Source: Bradyrhizobium guangdongense (GTDB taxonomy: Bacteria; Pseudomonadota; Alphaproteobacteria; Rhizobiales; Xanthobacteraceae). From it: DNA of 64,000 bases. Location: positions 4,278,001-4,342,000 of the forward strand of contig NZ_CP030051.1 of assembly GCF_004114975.1 (NCBI RefSeq), in the 5' to 3' direction. This document shows, piece by piece, positions 52,520-62,600 of the stretch. Numbering within the stretch: the first letter of the stretch is position 1; each line of letters starts with the position of its first letter. Position numbers and translations under genes: made by a program. Under the pieces are notes generated by a model, which made no database searches, was not told the DNA's origin, and worked only from the letters and a program-made list of their open reading frames with translations.

Positions 52520-53274
52520 GAGGCTGATTTCGCGACCAGGCCGCCGAAACGGCGCTCGCGCCTGGCAAATTCTGCGATCGCGCTTTCGAGCGCCGCCTTG
52601 TCGAAATCGGGCCAGTGGACTGGTACGAACACGAGTTCGCTATAGGCGGCCTGCCACATCAGGAAATTCGAGAGGCGCTGCTCGCCGCTGGTGCGGATGA
52701 TCAGATCGGGATCGGGAATGTCGGGCGCATCGAGATGGGCGCCGAGCGCATCGGCGTCGATCGTATCGGGATCGCGCTTGCCGTCCGCGACTTCGCGAGC
52801 GAGCTTCCGCGCCGCTTTCGCAATCTCCTGGCGCGAGCCGTAATTGAAGGCGACCACGAGGGTGAGGCGCGTGTTGTCGCGCGTCAATTCCTCGGCCTCG
52901 TTGAGCAGCGCACAGATGTCGCCCTCGAGCCCCTCCCGCTCACCGATGATGCGCACCTTGACGCCGTCGCGATGAAGGCTTGCGAGATCGTTGCGAATGA
53001 AGCGCCTGAGGAGGCCGAAAAGATCGCCGATCTCGCTCGCGGGACGCGACCAGTTCTCCGACGAGAACGAGAAGATGGTGAGGTAGCGGATGCCGAGTTC
53101 ATGCGAGGCGCGCACCACGCGCCGCAAGGCTTCGACGCCGCGACGATGCCCTTCCGCCCGCGGCAGACCGCGCGCGGCTGCCCAGCGCCCGTTGCCATCC
53201 ATGATGATGGCGACATGCGCAGGCGCCTCGGACCTATCGGGTCCTTCCGTTGCGGGCGCGGCGGCGTTGGGCAT
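52516..53274 (-). CDS. uppS: undecaprenyl diphosphate synthase
   Basis: A 252-residue cis-prenyltransferase making the C55 carrier lipid. Catalytic Asp in [42 protein letters not shown], and the substrate-binding [27 protein letters not shown] motif. It follows frr by 12 bases and is coupled to cdsA. Confidence 0.97.
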   Translation of the reverse strand: MPNAAAPATEGPDRSEAPAHVAIIMDGNGRWAAARGLPRAEGHRRGVEALRRVVRASHELGIRYLTIFSFSSENWSRPASEIGDLFGLLRRFIRNDLASLHRDGVKVRIIGEREGLEGDICALLNEAEELTRDNTRLTLVVAFNYGSRQEIAKAARKLAREVADGKRDPDTIDADALGAHLDAPDIPDPDLIIRTSGEQRLSNFLMWQAAYSELVFVPVHWPDFDKAALESAIAEFARRERRFGGLVAKSAS

Positions 53275-53286
53275 GGAAAAGAAGCC

Positions 53287-53850
53287 TTAAACCGTGAGGA
53301 TTTCTTTTTCCTTGGCAGCCAGCAGCTGGTCGATCTCGGTGATGGTGCTGTCGGTGGCCTTCTGCACCTCGTCGGCGTGACGCTTCTGATCGTCCTCCGA
53401 CATCTCGTGATTCTTCTCGAGCTTCTTCAGGACATCCAGGCCGTCACGGCGGACGTGACGCGCAGCGACCTTGGCGGCTTCGGCGTATTTGTGCGCGACC
53501 TTGACCAGCTCCTTGCGGCGTTCCTCGTTGAGTTCGGGAATGCGCAGGCGCAGCACCTGGCCTTCGGTCGCCGGCGACAGGCCGAGATTGGAATCGACGA
53601 TCGCCTTCTCCACCGCCTTGACCATCGACTTGTCCCACACCTGCACCGAGATCAGGCGCGGCTCCGGCACGCTGACGGTGGCGAGCTGATTCAGTGGCAT
53701 ATGACTGCCATAAGCATCGACCTGCACCGGATCCAGCATCGAGGCCGATGCGCGGCCCGTCCGCAGGCCGCCAAGCTCGTGCTTGAGCGATGCGACCGCG
53801 CCCTGCATGCGGCGCTTCACTTCGTTGAGGTCGAAATTACCCGTGGCCAT
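53287..53850 (-). CDS. frr: ribosome recycling factor
   Basis: A 187-residue RRF, which with EF-G splits post-termination ribosomes. It has the three-helix-bundle domain with a [19 protein letters not shown] beta-insert and the C-terminal [30 protein letters not shown] helix. ATG at 53850 preferred over the adjacent GTG; ribosome-binding site GGAGAAA. Confidence 0.97.
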   Translation of the reverse strand: MATGNFDLNEVKRRMQGAVASLKHELGGLRTGRASASMLDPVQVDAYGSHMPLNQLATVSVPEPRLISVQVWDKSMVKAVEKAIVDSNLGLSPATEGQVLRLRIPELNEERRKELVKVAHKYAEAAKVAARHVRRDGLDVLKKLEKNHEMSEDDQKRHADEVQKATDSTITEIDQLLAAKEKEILTV

Positions 53851-53917
53851 CACGTTTCTCCTTCAATATCCCGGCGACCTCACCGCGCCCCCACTTCGGG
53901 GCGCACCAGATGAGCCG

Positions 53918-54634
53918 TCAGCCGGCGACGACAGTCCCGTGGCCGACGCCGCGCAGAATCGCGCCGATCGAACCGGGTTCCGCGATCGAAAATACGATGA
54001 TAGGCAGCGACGTCTCGCGGGCAAGTGCGAAGGCGGTCGCATCCATCACCTTGTAGCCGCCCTCAATCGCCTGCGAATGGGTCAGGCGGTCGAACCGGGT
54101 GGCGGATGGGTCCTTCTTCGGATCGGCCGAGTAGACACCGTCGACATTCGTCGCCTTCAGCACCGCCTGGGCACCGATCTCGGCGGCGCGCAGCACCGCG
54201 GTAGTGTCCGTGGTGAAGAACGGATTGCCGGTTCCGCCGCCGAGCAGCAGGATCCGGCCTTCGGCGAGATATTTGTGCGCCGCAGTGCGGGTGAACAGCT
54301 CGGAGACCTCGGGCATGACGAACGCCGAGAGCGCCCTCGCCGGCGCGCCCTTGCGCTCGATCGTGGCTTCGAGCGCGAGACAGTTCATCATGGTAGCGAG
54401 CATGCCCATGGTGTCGCCCGTGGGGCGTGACACGCCGCGCGAGGAGACCTCGACGCCGCGAAAGATGTTGCCGCCGCCGATCACGACGGCGACCTCGCAT
54501 CCGAGCTGGCGGGCGGCGATCAGATCGTCCGCCACCCGGTCCATGGTCGGCTGATCGATGCCAAAACCCTGCTGTCCCGCGAGATATTCGCCGGACAGCT
54601 TGATCACGACGCGACGATAGACCGGATCAGTCAT
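53918..54634 (-). CDS. pyrH: UMP kinase
   Basis: A 238-residue amino-acid-kinase-fold enzyme phosphorylating [64 protein letters not shown] and [21 protein letters not shown] are all present. The ATG at 54634 gives the normal N-terminus; the 49 upstream in-frame codons are rejected. Confidence 0.97.
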   Translation of the reverse strand: MTDPVYRRVVIKLSGEYLAGQQGFGIDQPTMDRVADDLIAARQLGCEVAVVIGGGNIFRGVEVSSRGVSRPTGDTMGMLATMMNCLALEATIERKGAPARALSAFVMPEVSELFTRTAAHKYLAEGRILLLGGGTGNPFFTTDTTAVLRAAEIGAQAVLKATNVDGVYSADPKKDPSATRFDRLTHSQAIEGGYKVMDATAFALARETSLPIIVFSIAEPGSIGAILRGVGHGTVVAG

Positions 54635-54695
54635 CAGCACTTTCCTTGTCCGGGCGCCGCTTCCGGCGGCACGCCGGAAGGAGGTGTTCCGGCGC

Positions 54696-55619
54696 TTACT
54701 TCTTGCCGCTGGCCGCCGCGACCTCGGCCGCGAAGTCGGATTCCTGCTTCTCGATTCCCTCACCGAGAGCATAGCGCACAAAGCCCGCGATCTTCACGGT
54801 GCCGCCGACCTTGCCTTCGGCTTCCTTCAGCGCCTGCGCGACCGACTTGCCTGTGTCGTGGATGAAGGCCTGCTCGAGCAGGCAGACTTCCTTGTAGTAG
54901 GTCTTCAGGCCGGACTCGACGATCTTCTCGATCACATTCTCCGGCTTGCCCTGCTGGCGATATTTGTCGGCGAGCACGTCCTTCTCGCGCTTCACGACCG
55001 CCGGATCGAGACCGGACGGATCGAGCGCAAGCGGGTTGGCAGCCGCGACGTGCATCGCGATCTGGCGACCGAGCGCTGCGAGCTCGTCGGTCTTGCCGGG
55101 CGATTCCAGCGCAACGATCACGCCCATCTTGCCGGCGCCGTCGACGACCGCACCGTGGACATAGCTCGACACCACGCCCTGGCTCACTTCGAGCGAAGCC
55201 GCTCGCCGCAGCGTCATGTTCTCGCCGATGGTGGCGATCGCGTCGCTGATCGCAGCTTCCACCGTGACGTCGCCGACCTTGGCGGCCTTGATCTTCTCGA
55301 CGTCCGCACCGACGTCGAAAGCGACCTGGGCGACCATCTTGACCAGGCCCTGGAACTGGCCGTTGCGCGCGACGAAGTCGGTCTCGGAGTTGACCTCGAC
55401 CACGACGCCCTTGTTCGCCTTGGTGAGCGCGCCGATGAGGCCCTCGGCCGCGACGCGGCCCGACTTCTTGGCGGCCTTCGACAGGCCCTTCTTGCGCAGC
55501 CAGTCCTGCGCCGCTTCCATGTTGCCGTCGTTCTCGGTCAGCGCGGCCTTGCAGTCCATCATGCCTGCGCCGGTGGACTCGCGCAGATCCTTGACCATCG
55601 CAGCAGTGATCGTTGCCAT
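54696..55619 (-). CDS. tsf: elongation factor Ts
   Basis: A 307-residue guanine-nucleotide exchange factor for EF-Tu. UBA-like N-terminus with [21 protein letters not shown] and the [11 protein letters not shown] motif contacting EF-Tu, then the two core subdomains and the coiled-coil segment near [29 protein letters not shown]. It lies 135 bases after rpsB, its usual partner. Confidence 0.97.
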   Translation of the reverse strand: MATITAAMVKDLRESTGAGMMDCKAALTENDGNMEAAQDWLRKKGLSKAAKKSGRVAAEGLIGALTKANKGVVVEVNSETDFVARNGQFQGLVKMVAQVAFDVGADVEKIKAAKVGDVTVEAAISDAIATIGENMTLRRAASLEVSQGVVSSYVHGAVVDGAGKMGVIVALESPGKTDELAALGRQIAMHVAAANPLALDPSGLDPAVVKREKDVLADKYRQQGKPENVIEKIVESGLKTYYKEVCLLEQAFIHDTGKSVAQALKEAEGKVGGTVKIAGFVRYALGEGIEKQESDFAAEVAAASGKK

Positions 55620-55754
55620 CGTTGAAAATCCTTCTTGCCTGCCGGTTTGCCGCGGCGTGGCCCAACTGCCCCGCCGCGGTCCATCTCAGGAATTCGCGTC
55701 AACTGAATGAAATGGCGGCCGGATCCTATCCGGCCAACGCATCGCTCGTTCTGA

Positions 55755-56750
55755 CTATTCCGCTTCCGCGGTCAGCGCCTTGGCCTTGGCCACCCACGCA
55801 TCCGCGCGGCTCGGCAGACCGACTTCTTCGCCGATCGTGTGCGCGGTGTCGTGGTCGAGCTCGGCGAGCTGCCAGTAGTGGAAGATGCCGAGATCGTTGA
55901 ACTTCTTCTCGATCGCACCCGAAACGCCGGGGAGCTTCTTGAGATCGTCGGCGGTGCCGCGGGGACCGGCAAGGCCCTGGAAGCCGCTCGAGGACGGCGC
56001 CGGCAGCTCTTCGGCGAGCGGACGCGCCGAGGCGCCGACATCGATGCCCGAATCACCCTGGGCGCGCGAGATGCCGTCGATCGCCGCACGGGCGATCAGG
56101 TCGCAATAGAGCGAAATCGCGCGGCCGGCGTCGTCATTGCCGGGGACCACATAGGTGATGCCCTTCGGGTCCGAATTGGTGTCGACGATCGCTGCGACCG
56201 GGATGTTCAGCCGCTGGGCTTCCTGGATCGCGATGTCTTCCTTGTTGGTGTCGATCACGAAGATCATGTCCGGCAGACCGCCCATGTCCTTGATGCCACC
56301 GAGCGAGCGGTCGAGCTTGTCGCGCTCGCGCTGAAGCGTCAGGCGCTCCTTCTTGGTGTAGGAATTGGCCTCGCCGCCGGCCAGCACTTCGTCGAGATGA
56401 CGCAGGCGCTTGATCGAGGCCGAGATCGTCTTCCAGTTGGTCAGCGTGCCGCCGAGCCAGCGCGAATTGACGAAATATTGCGCGCAGCGCTTGGCCGCGT
56501 CGGCGACGCCGTCCTGCGCCTGGCGCTTGGTGCCGACGAACAGGATGCGGCCGCCCTTGGCCACCGTGTCGCTGACGGCCTGCAGGGCCTGGTGCAGCAT
56601 CGGCACGGTCTGGGCGAGATCGACGATGTGGATGTTGTTACGGGTGCCGAAAATGAACGGAGCCATTTTCGGATTCCAGCGGTGCGACTGGTGACCAAAG
56701 TGCACGCCAGCTTCGAGCAGCTGACGCATAGTGAAATCGGGAAGTGCCAT
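55755..56750 (-). CDS. rpsB: 30S ribosomal protein S2 with C-terminal extension
   Basis: A 331-residue S2. The core (1-230) has [47 protein letters not shown] and [12 protein letters not shown]. About 90 residues follow that E. coli S2 lacks. From about residue 266 they form a helix-hairpin-helix-like unit ([31 protein letters not shown]), a module also found at the end of some alphaproteobacterial L21 proteins. The start at 56750 removes 47 upstream codons. Confidence 0.96.
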   Translation of the reverse strand: MALPDFTMRQLLEAGVHFGHQSHRWNPKMAPFIFGTRNNIHIVDLAQTVPMLHQALQAVSDTVAKGGRILFVGTKRQAQDGVADAAKRCAQYFVNSRWLGGTLTNWKTISASIKRLRHLDEVLAGGEANSYTKKERLTLQRERDKLDRSLGGIKDMGGLPDMIFVIDTNKEDIAIQEAQRLNIPVAAIVDTNSDPKGITYVVPGNDDAGRAISLYCDLIARAAIDGISRAQGDSGIDVGASARPLAEELPAPSSSGFQGLAGPRGTADDLKKLPGVSGAIEKKFNDLGIFHYWQLAELDHDTAHTIGEEVGLPSRADAWVAKAKALTAEAE

Positions 56751-56863
56751 CGTTTGAATTCTCCGGTTGGTTCCTCCGGAAGCGTGTGAGCAAAACGGAG
56801 CGATGTCGCCCCGGCTGCCACCGGACGGCCTTGAGAGCCATGCTTCCGTGTGAGATGGCGCGC

Positions 56864-56891
56864 TATATAGCGCCATTTCGGCCAGAAGCAA
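56864..56891 (-). promoter_or_regulatory. probable rpsB promoter
   Basis: On the minus strand TTGCTT (56891-56886), a 16-base spacer and TATATA (56869-56864) give a good sigma-70-like promoter about 115 bases before rpsB. The -10 lies inside a perfect 14-base palindrome GCGCTATATAGCGC (56860-56873). Confidence 0.6.
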
Positions 56892-56899
56892 GGAAATAA

Positions 56900-56934
56900 G
56901 GGCCTTTCGGGGCTTGACCGCTCCCGAAAGGCCC
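56900..56934 (-). terminator. rho-independent terminator of the caspase-like gene
   Basis: A perfect 12-bp stem (GGGCCTTTCGGG 56900-56911 with CCCGAAAGGCCC 56923-56934) and an 11-base loop, followed on the minus strand by TTATTT. It lies 26 bases past the stop at 56960 and separates that gene from rpsB. Confidence 0.85.
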
Positions 56935-56959
56935 GATCAGGCCATTCCGACCCTGTCCG

Positions 56960-59455
56960 CTAGCACCTGGGCTGGCCGGGCGGGCATTTTTTCGCCGCAG
57001 GCGGCGGCGCGGGCGGCCTCGGCGGCGGGGCGGCCGGTCGCGGCGGCGGCGGTGGCGCGACCGCCATCCGCGGCGGCGGTGGGGGCGCCGGCCGGGCCAC
57101 AGGCGGCGGCGGCGCGGGCCGAGCCATCGGCGGTGGCGGGGGCCGCACGGCGGCAACTGGCGGGCGCGGTGGCGGGGGCGGCGCAGCCATCCGCGGCGGC
57201 GGAGGCGCTACCCGCGGCGGAGGCGGTGCCACGTGCGGCGGAGGCGCAGCCGTCGGCCTTGCGAGCGCCTGCGGATGGGGCGGGGGTGGCGGCGGTGGCG
57301 TTCTTGTGACCTGCGCGGGCGTTGGCGTTGCAGGCCTCTGACCAGGCGGCTTGATCTGCTCCCGCGTGGTGACCGGCGGCGAAGGCTGCGTCGGCTTCCC
57401 ATTGGTCACGTTGGTCGTGGTCACGCCCGGTTTGCCTGCCGGGGTCGTGGTCGGCGTGACGGCCGGCTCATGCGCCAGAGGTTTGCCGTGTTCGGCTGCA
57501 CCGGCCGGCGGCGTTTGCGCAACGGGCGGCTTCGCGGCTTGGTTGGCGGCCGGGTTGGTCGCGGCGTTGGCCGGCGCGGTCGTGTTGCCGGGTGCGGTCA
57601 CCGTATTGGGATGAACCGGCGGCTGGCCGTTGGCGGGCGCGTTCGCCGTGGGCGCCGGCTTGCCATTGGGCGCCTGGACCGCACCGGCGGGCGGCGGTGG
57701 CGTGTTGTTGGTGCCCGGCACCGGCAGCGCGTGGCCTGGCGCCGGCGGTGGCGTCGACGTCGACGGAGTGGTCGTGGTCGGCGTGGCGTGGACCTGCATC
57801 ACCTTCATCGCCCCGGGCTTTGCCGTGGGGTTGCTGACGAGCGCCGCCTGGCTCGGCTTGAGGGCCTGATTCGGATTGGCCTGGATCTGCTGCGCCTGCT
57901 GCTTCACGACCGTCGGCACCTGCGTCATCGCGCTCGGGCGCCCAGGTCCGTTCGCCGCAATGGTCACGGCCGCAGTGGTATTGCCCGGCGGTGGCGGCGG
58001 CGGCGCCTGGTTGATCACGGTGTTGATGACCGTGGTGTTATGGATGTTGTTCACGATGATGTTGTTCGGCGGCGGCGCGACATAAACAGGCGGATTGTAG
58101 AAGGCCGGGATCGGCACGAACACCGGCTGCGGCAGCACGAACAGGCCGACCACGGGGAACGGCGGCGGCAGCACCACGAAGTCCGGGGGCGGCGGCGGGC
58201 AGAAATAGACCGGCGGCGGCGGCGGCGGCACGAAATCGAACACGGGATCGCTGAAATACAGCACCGGACGATCGACATAGACGATCTCCTCCGGCGGCGG
58301 CGGCGGCACGTCATAGTCCATCACCGTAAACGTCGGCGGCGGCTCGAGCGGCGCGGTCAGGATCGCGAGCCGGCGCCTTGCATCACCCGCATGCGGTCCG
58401 TGCGGATAACGCCGCAGATACGACCAATAGGCATCGGGTGTATCGGCGCGATAGGTCCGTCGCCAGGTGATCGCCTCGCGACGCGCCGCCACGATCGCCA
58501 TCACGCGCTTGGCCAGGGGATCGCCGGGATAGGCGGCGAGAAACTCTTCATAGGCCGGCAGCGTGTCGCGCTCGAGCGCGGCGGCATAGGCGTCCTGCAC
58601 GCCGAGATCGCGGATCGGCTTGTTGCGGATTGCGGCGACCTGGTCGGGCGCGGCCTGCGGCGGCGGCGCGTCGGGAGCGCGATCGAAGAAGCTGAATTGC
58701 GCCGTGATCTTCTGGTCCTCCCACGGCACCTGCGCGCCCTTGGAATTCTCGTTGACGCGCAAACGGACGCGGTCGAACACCTCCGGCAACGACAATCCGC
58801 CGGTGCGGATCATCTCGGCCAGCGATTGCGCGTAGATGCTGTACGGCCCCGGCTCTTCGGGTGCCACCGTGCCCGGCGCGGCGTTGAAGGCGATCAGCAT
58901 GTTCGGATCGGGCTCGACCAGCGCGAGCCCGCTCGCGATCGGCTGCTGGCCGCCCTCGATGAAGGGTTGGGCCCGTGCCGCATCGAGCACGATGATGTTG
59001 GCCTTGAGCGGAATGGCCGCGAGCTGGCGGGCATAGTCGCTGATGCGCAGCGCCTCGGTCGGAATGTCGGTGTCGCGCGCAATGCTCGAATCCACCGGGA
59101 TGAAATAGTTCTCGCCGGCAAGCTGCACGCCATAACCGGCAAGATAGACCATCGCGACGGTGCCGGGGCCCGAGGCCTGCGCCTTCTGGATGAAGTCGCG
59201 AAGGCTCTTGCGCAGCGTGTCGCCGTCGAGATCGCGCGCGCCGACCACGTCGAAGCCCGCCGCCTGCAGCGTCTGCGCGATCAGGCCGGCATCGTTGGCC
59301 GTGGTCGCCAGCGGCGACTTGGCATAAGCGCCGTTGCCGACCACGAGTGCAATGCGCTTCTCCTGCTGCTGTGCGCGCACCGGACCGGACACGCCCGCGG
59401 CCAGGACCGCGATCGGGAGGAGAAGGCAGATGAAGACTTTGAACGTCCCACGCAT
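56960..59455 (-). CDS. caspase-like (peptidase C14 fold) pseudo-enzyme with long proline-rich tail
   Basis: An 831-residue exported protein. A signal peptide (MRGTFKVFICLLLPIAVLAA, cleavage near 28) precedes a caspase-fold domain (about 33-260). The position of the catalytic His reads Tyr108 (YLAGYGVQLAGENYFIPVD), and that of the Cys reads Ala160 (IIVLDAARAQPF), so it should have no protease activity. A helical region (about 275-370) with TPR-like spacing follows (YEEFLAAYPGDPLAKRV, YWSYLRRYPHGPHAGDARRRL). The last 440 residues are rich in Pro, Ala and Thr, with FVPPPPPPVYF-type hydrophobic-proline stretches, an IIVNNIHNTTVINTVINQ patch and a Cys-containing end. The ATG at 59455 starts the signal. 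The tail could span the periplasm or bind the wall; this is inference. Confidence 0.85.
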   Translation of the reverse strand: MRGTFKVFICLLLPIAVLAAGVSGPVRAQQQEKRIALVVGNGAYAKSPLATTANDAGLIAQTLQAAGFDVVGARDLDGDTLRKSLRDFIQKAQASGPGTVAMVYLAGYGVQLAGENYFIPVDSSIARDTDIPTEALRISDYARQLAAIPLKANIIVLDAARAQPFIEGGQQPIASGLALVEPDPNMLIAFNAAPGTVAPEEPGPYSIYAQSLAEMIRTGGLSLPEVFDRVRLRVNENSKGAQVPWEDQKITAQFSFFDRAPDAPPPQAAPDQVAAIRNKPIRDLGVQDAYAAALERDTLPAYEEFLAAYPGDPLAKRVMAIVAARREAITWRRTYRADTPDAYWSYLRRYPHGPHAGDARRRLAILTAPLEPPPTFTVMDYDVPPPPPEEIVYVDRPVLYFSDPVFDFVPPPPPPVYFCPPPPPDFVVLPPPFPVVGLFVLPQPVFVPIPAFYNPPVYVAPPPNNIIVNNIHNTTVINTVINQAPPPPPPGNTTAAVTIAANGPGRPSAMTQVPTVVKQQAQQIQANPNQALKPSQAALVSNPTAKPGAMKVMQVHATPTTTTPSTSTPPPAPGHALPVPGTNNTPPPPAGAVQAPNGKPAPTANAPANGQPPVHPNTVTAPGNTTAPANAATNPAANQAAKPPVAQTPPAGAAEHGKPLAHEPAVTPTTTPAGKPGVTTTNVTNGKPTQPSPPVTTREQIKPPGQRPATPTPAQVTRTPPPPPPPHPQALARPTAAPPPHVAPPPPRVAPPPPRMAAPPPPPRPPVAAVRPPPPPMARPAPPPPVARPAPPPPPRMAVAPPPPPRPAAPPPRPPAPPPAAKKCPPGQPRC

Positions 59456-59625
59456 GGCTTGCTTGCCCGCTATTGTTGTTGAGGTGCCAACGCCCATCAA
59501 GCGCGTGGCGAGCTGAATGACACTTGAACGAAACACTTTGTCACGAAAGGCTCGGATTGAGGCGGCGGCATGGCACCGCCCGGGCCCTGCGCCTCGCGTC
59601 AGCTCCACGTCAGCTTCAGCCTCTT

Positions 59626-59646
59626 GCGGAAGCCTCAGGCTTCCGC
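59626..59646 (-). terminator. hairpin after dnaE, possible terminator
   Basis: A perfect 9-bp stem (GCGGAAGCC 59626-59634 with GGCTTCCGC 59638-59646) with a three-base loop, 26 bases past the dnaE stop. No T-tract follows on the minus strand, so termination is uncertain. The rest of the 216-base gap to the caspase-like gene shows nothing recognised. Confidence 0.4.
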
Positions 59647-59671
59647 GATCGGGTCCACCCTTCCCGTCGTT

Positions 59672-62600
59672 CTAGATCTGCTGCACGTCCACCACGCCGG
59701 CGACTGCCTTGATGGCGCCGGCGATCTGCGGCGAGACCTTGAAGCGGCCGGGCAGCTTCATCTCGACCTCGGTCTCGAGGTCGAGCATCATCACCAGCGA
59801 GACTTCCCCGTCGCCATTGGAGCGCGGCGCGATGCCGGGACTGCCGATTTTGGGCGCTGCGCCGTTCGAGGGCGCTGCCTCGGGCCCGGCGAGACGTTTG
59901 GCGATCGAGTCCAGCGGCTTGGTATCGCGCACGAAGATGCGCAGGCCTTTCTGGGTCTTGGCCGCAGCGTCGTCGAGCGGCTCGGCATGCAGCACGCGGG
60001 CGCGGACGTCCTCGCCCTGAAGCTCGGCCCCGAGCTGCAGCAGCACCGCGGCCCCCGGCTCCAGCACGTCGCGATATTGCGCGAGGCCTTCGGAGAATAG
60101 CACCGCCTCGAAATGGCCCGTGGGATCGGACAGCCCCATGATGCCCATCTTGTTGCCGGTCTTGGTGCGCCGCTCCATGCGCGACACCACGGTCGCGGCA
60201 ACCTTGCCGGCGGTGGCGCCGGTCTTCACCGCACGCGAGAATTCCGCCCAGCTCTGCACCCGCAGCCGCTTCAGCACGGTGGCGTAATCGTCGAGCGGAT
60301 GGCCCGACAGGAAGAAGCCGACGGCGTCGTATTCGCGGCGGAGTTTTTCCGCCGGCAGCCACGGCTCGATCTGCGGCAGCATGATGGTCGGCGCGTCCGC
60401 CGACATGCCGAACATGTCGTTCTGGCCGATGGTCGCGGCCTCGTGCGCGCGCTGGCAGGCGGCGAGGATCGAGTCCGCGCCGGCGAAGACGCGGGCACGG
60501 TTCGGCTCCAGCGTGTCGAAGGCGCCGGCGGCGGCGAGACTTTCGATGATGCGCTTGTTGATCGCGCGCGGATTGACCCGCGCGGCAAAGTCGGCGAGCG
60601 AGGTGAACAACCCGTTCTTGGTCCGCTCCTCGATGATCTGCTCGATCGCCTGGATGCCGACGCCCTTCAGCGCGGCGAGCGCGTAATAGATCGTCTTCTC
60701 GCCGACCTCGAACGTGGCGCCCGAGCGGTTGATGTTCGGCGGCTCGACCTTGATGCCGAGGCGCTGCGCCTCGGAGCGGAATTCTGAGAGCTTGTCGGTG
60801 TTGTTGAGATCGAGCGTCATCGACGCCGCGATGAACTCCACCGGATAATGCGCCTTCATGTAGGCGGTGTGGTAGGACACCAGCGCATAGGCCGCCGCGT
60901 GGCTCTTGTTGAAGCCGTAGTCGGCGAATTTCGCCAAGAGCTCGAAGATGGTCTCGGCCTGCCCCTTCGGCACGCCGTTCTTCACCGCGCCCGCAACGAA
61001 GATGTCGCGCTGCTTGTCCATCTCGGCGCGGATCTTCTTGCCCATGGCGCGACGCAACAGGTCGGCGTCGCCGAGCGAATAGCCCGACATCACCTGCGCG
61101 ATCTGCATCACCTGCTCCTGGTAGATGATGACGCCGAAGGTCTCCTTCAGGATCGGCTCGAGCACGGGATGCAGATATTCCGGCTCCTCGTCGCCATGCT
61201 TGCGCGCGCAATAGGTCGGGATGTTCGCCATCGGGCCCGGTCGATACAGCGCCACCAGCGCGATGATGTCCTCGAACCGGTCGGGGCGCATGTCGATCAG
61301 CGCGCGCCGCATGCCCTGGCTTTCAACCTGGAACACGCCGACGACGTCGCCCCGCGCCAGCATCTGATAGCTCTCGGCATCGTCGATCGGCAGCGTGGCG
61401 AGATCGACATCGATGCCGCGCGGCTTCAAGAGCTTCACCGCGACATCGAGCACGGTGAGCGTCTTCAGGCCGAGAAAGTCGAACTTGACGAGGCCCGCCG
61501 GCTCGACCCATTTCATGTTGAACTGGGTCACCGGCATGTCGGATTTGGGATCGCGATAGAGCGGCACGAGCTCGCTCAGGGGACGATCGCCGATCACGAT
61601 GCCGGCCGCATGGGTCGAGGCGTGCCGCGTCAGGCCCTCGAGACGCTGCGCGATGTCGAAGGCGCGCGCCACGATCGGGTCTTCGTCGCGGAATGCCTGC
61701 AGCTTCGGTTCGCTCTCGATCGCCGCGGCCAGCGTCACTGGCGCCGCCGGATTCTGCGGCACCAGCTTGGTCAGCTTGTCGACCTGGCCATAGGGCATCT
61801 GCAGCACGCGGCCGACGTCGCGCAGCACGCCGCGCGCCTGCAGCGTACCGAAGGTGATGATCTGCGCGACCTGGTCGCGGCCGTACCGCTCCTGGACGTA
61901 CCTGATCACCTCGCCGCGGCGGTCCTGGCAGAAGTCGATGTCGAAGTCCGGCATCGAGACGCGCTCGGGATTGAGGAAGCGCTCGAAGAGCAGGCCGAAC
62001 TTGATCGGATCGAGGTCGGTGATGGTCAGCGCCCAGGCGACTAGCGAGCCGGCGCCGGAGCCGCGGCCCGGTCCGACCGGAATGCCCTGGCTCTTCGCCC
62101 ATTTGATGAAGTCGGACACGATCAGGAAGTAGCCCGCGTACTTCATCCGCATGATGACGTCGAGCTCGAAGGCCAGGCGCTTGTTGTAGTCCTCTTCGCT
62201 CATGCCTTGCGACAGCCCGTGCACGCGCAGGCGATTGGCGAGCCCCTCCTCGGCCTGCCGTTTCAACTCGGCCGCCTCGACCGCGGCCGCATCGGAACTG
62301 CCGGCCGCACCGACCGTGAAGAACGGCAGGATCGGCTTGCGCGTCAGCGGGCGGAACGAGCAACGTTCGGCGATCTCGACCGTCGAGGCCAGCGCCTCCG
62401 GAATGTCGGCGAACAGCACCGCCATCTCGGCGCGGGTCTTGAAGCGGTGATCGGGCGTGAGCTGCTCGCGCTCGGTCTCGGCGATCAGCCGGCCGCCCGC
62501 GATGCAGAGCAGCGCGTCGTGGGCCTCGTAATCGTCGGTCGCGGCGAAATACGGCTCGTTGGTGGCGACCAGCGGCAGGCCCTTCGCATAGGCGAGGTCG

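Noticed and set aside
56990..57330. Short GGCGGC-rich repeats resembling a repeat array
   Set aside because: They encode the Pro/Ala-rich tail of the caspase-like protein; unit length is irregular and there are no spacers, so it is not a CRISPR.
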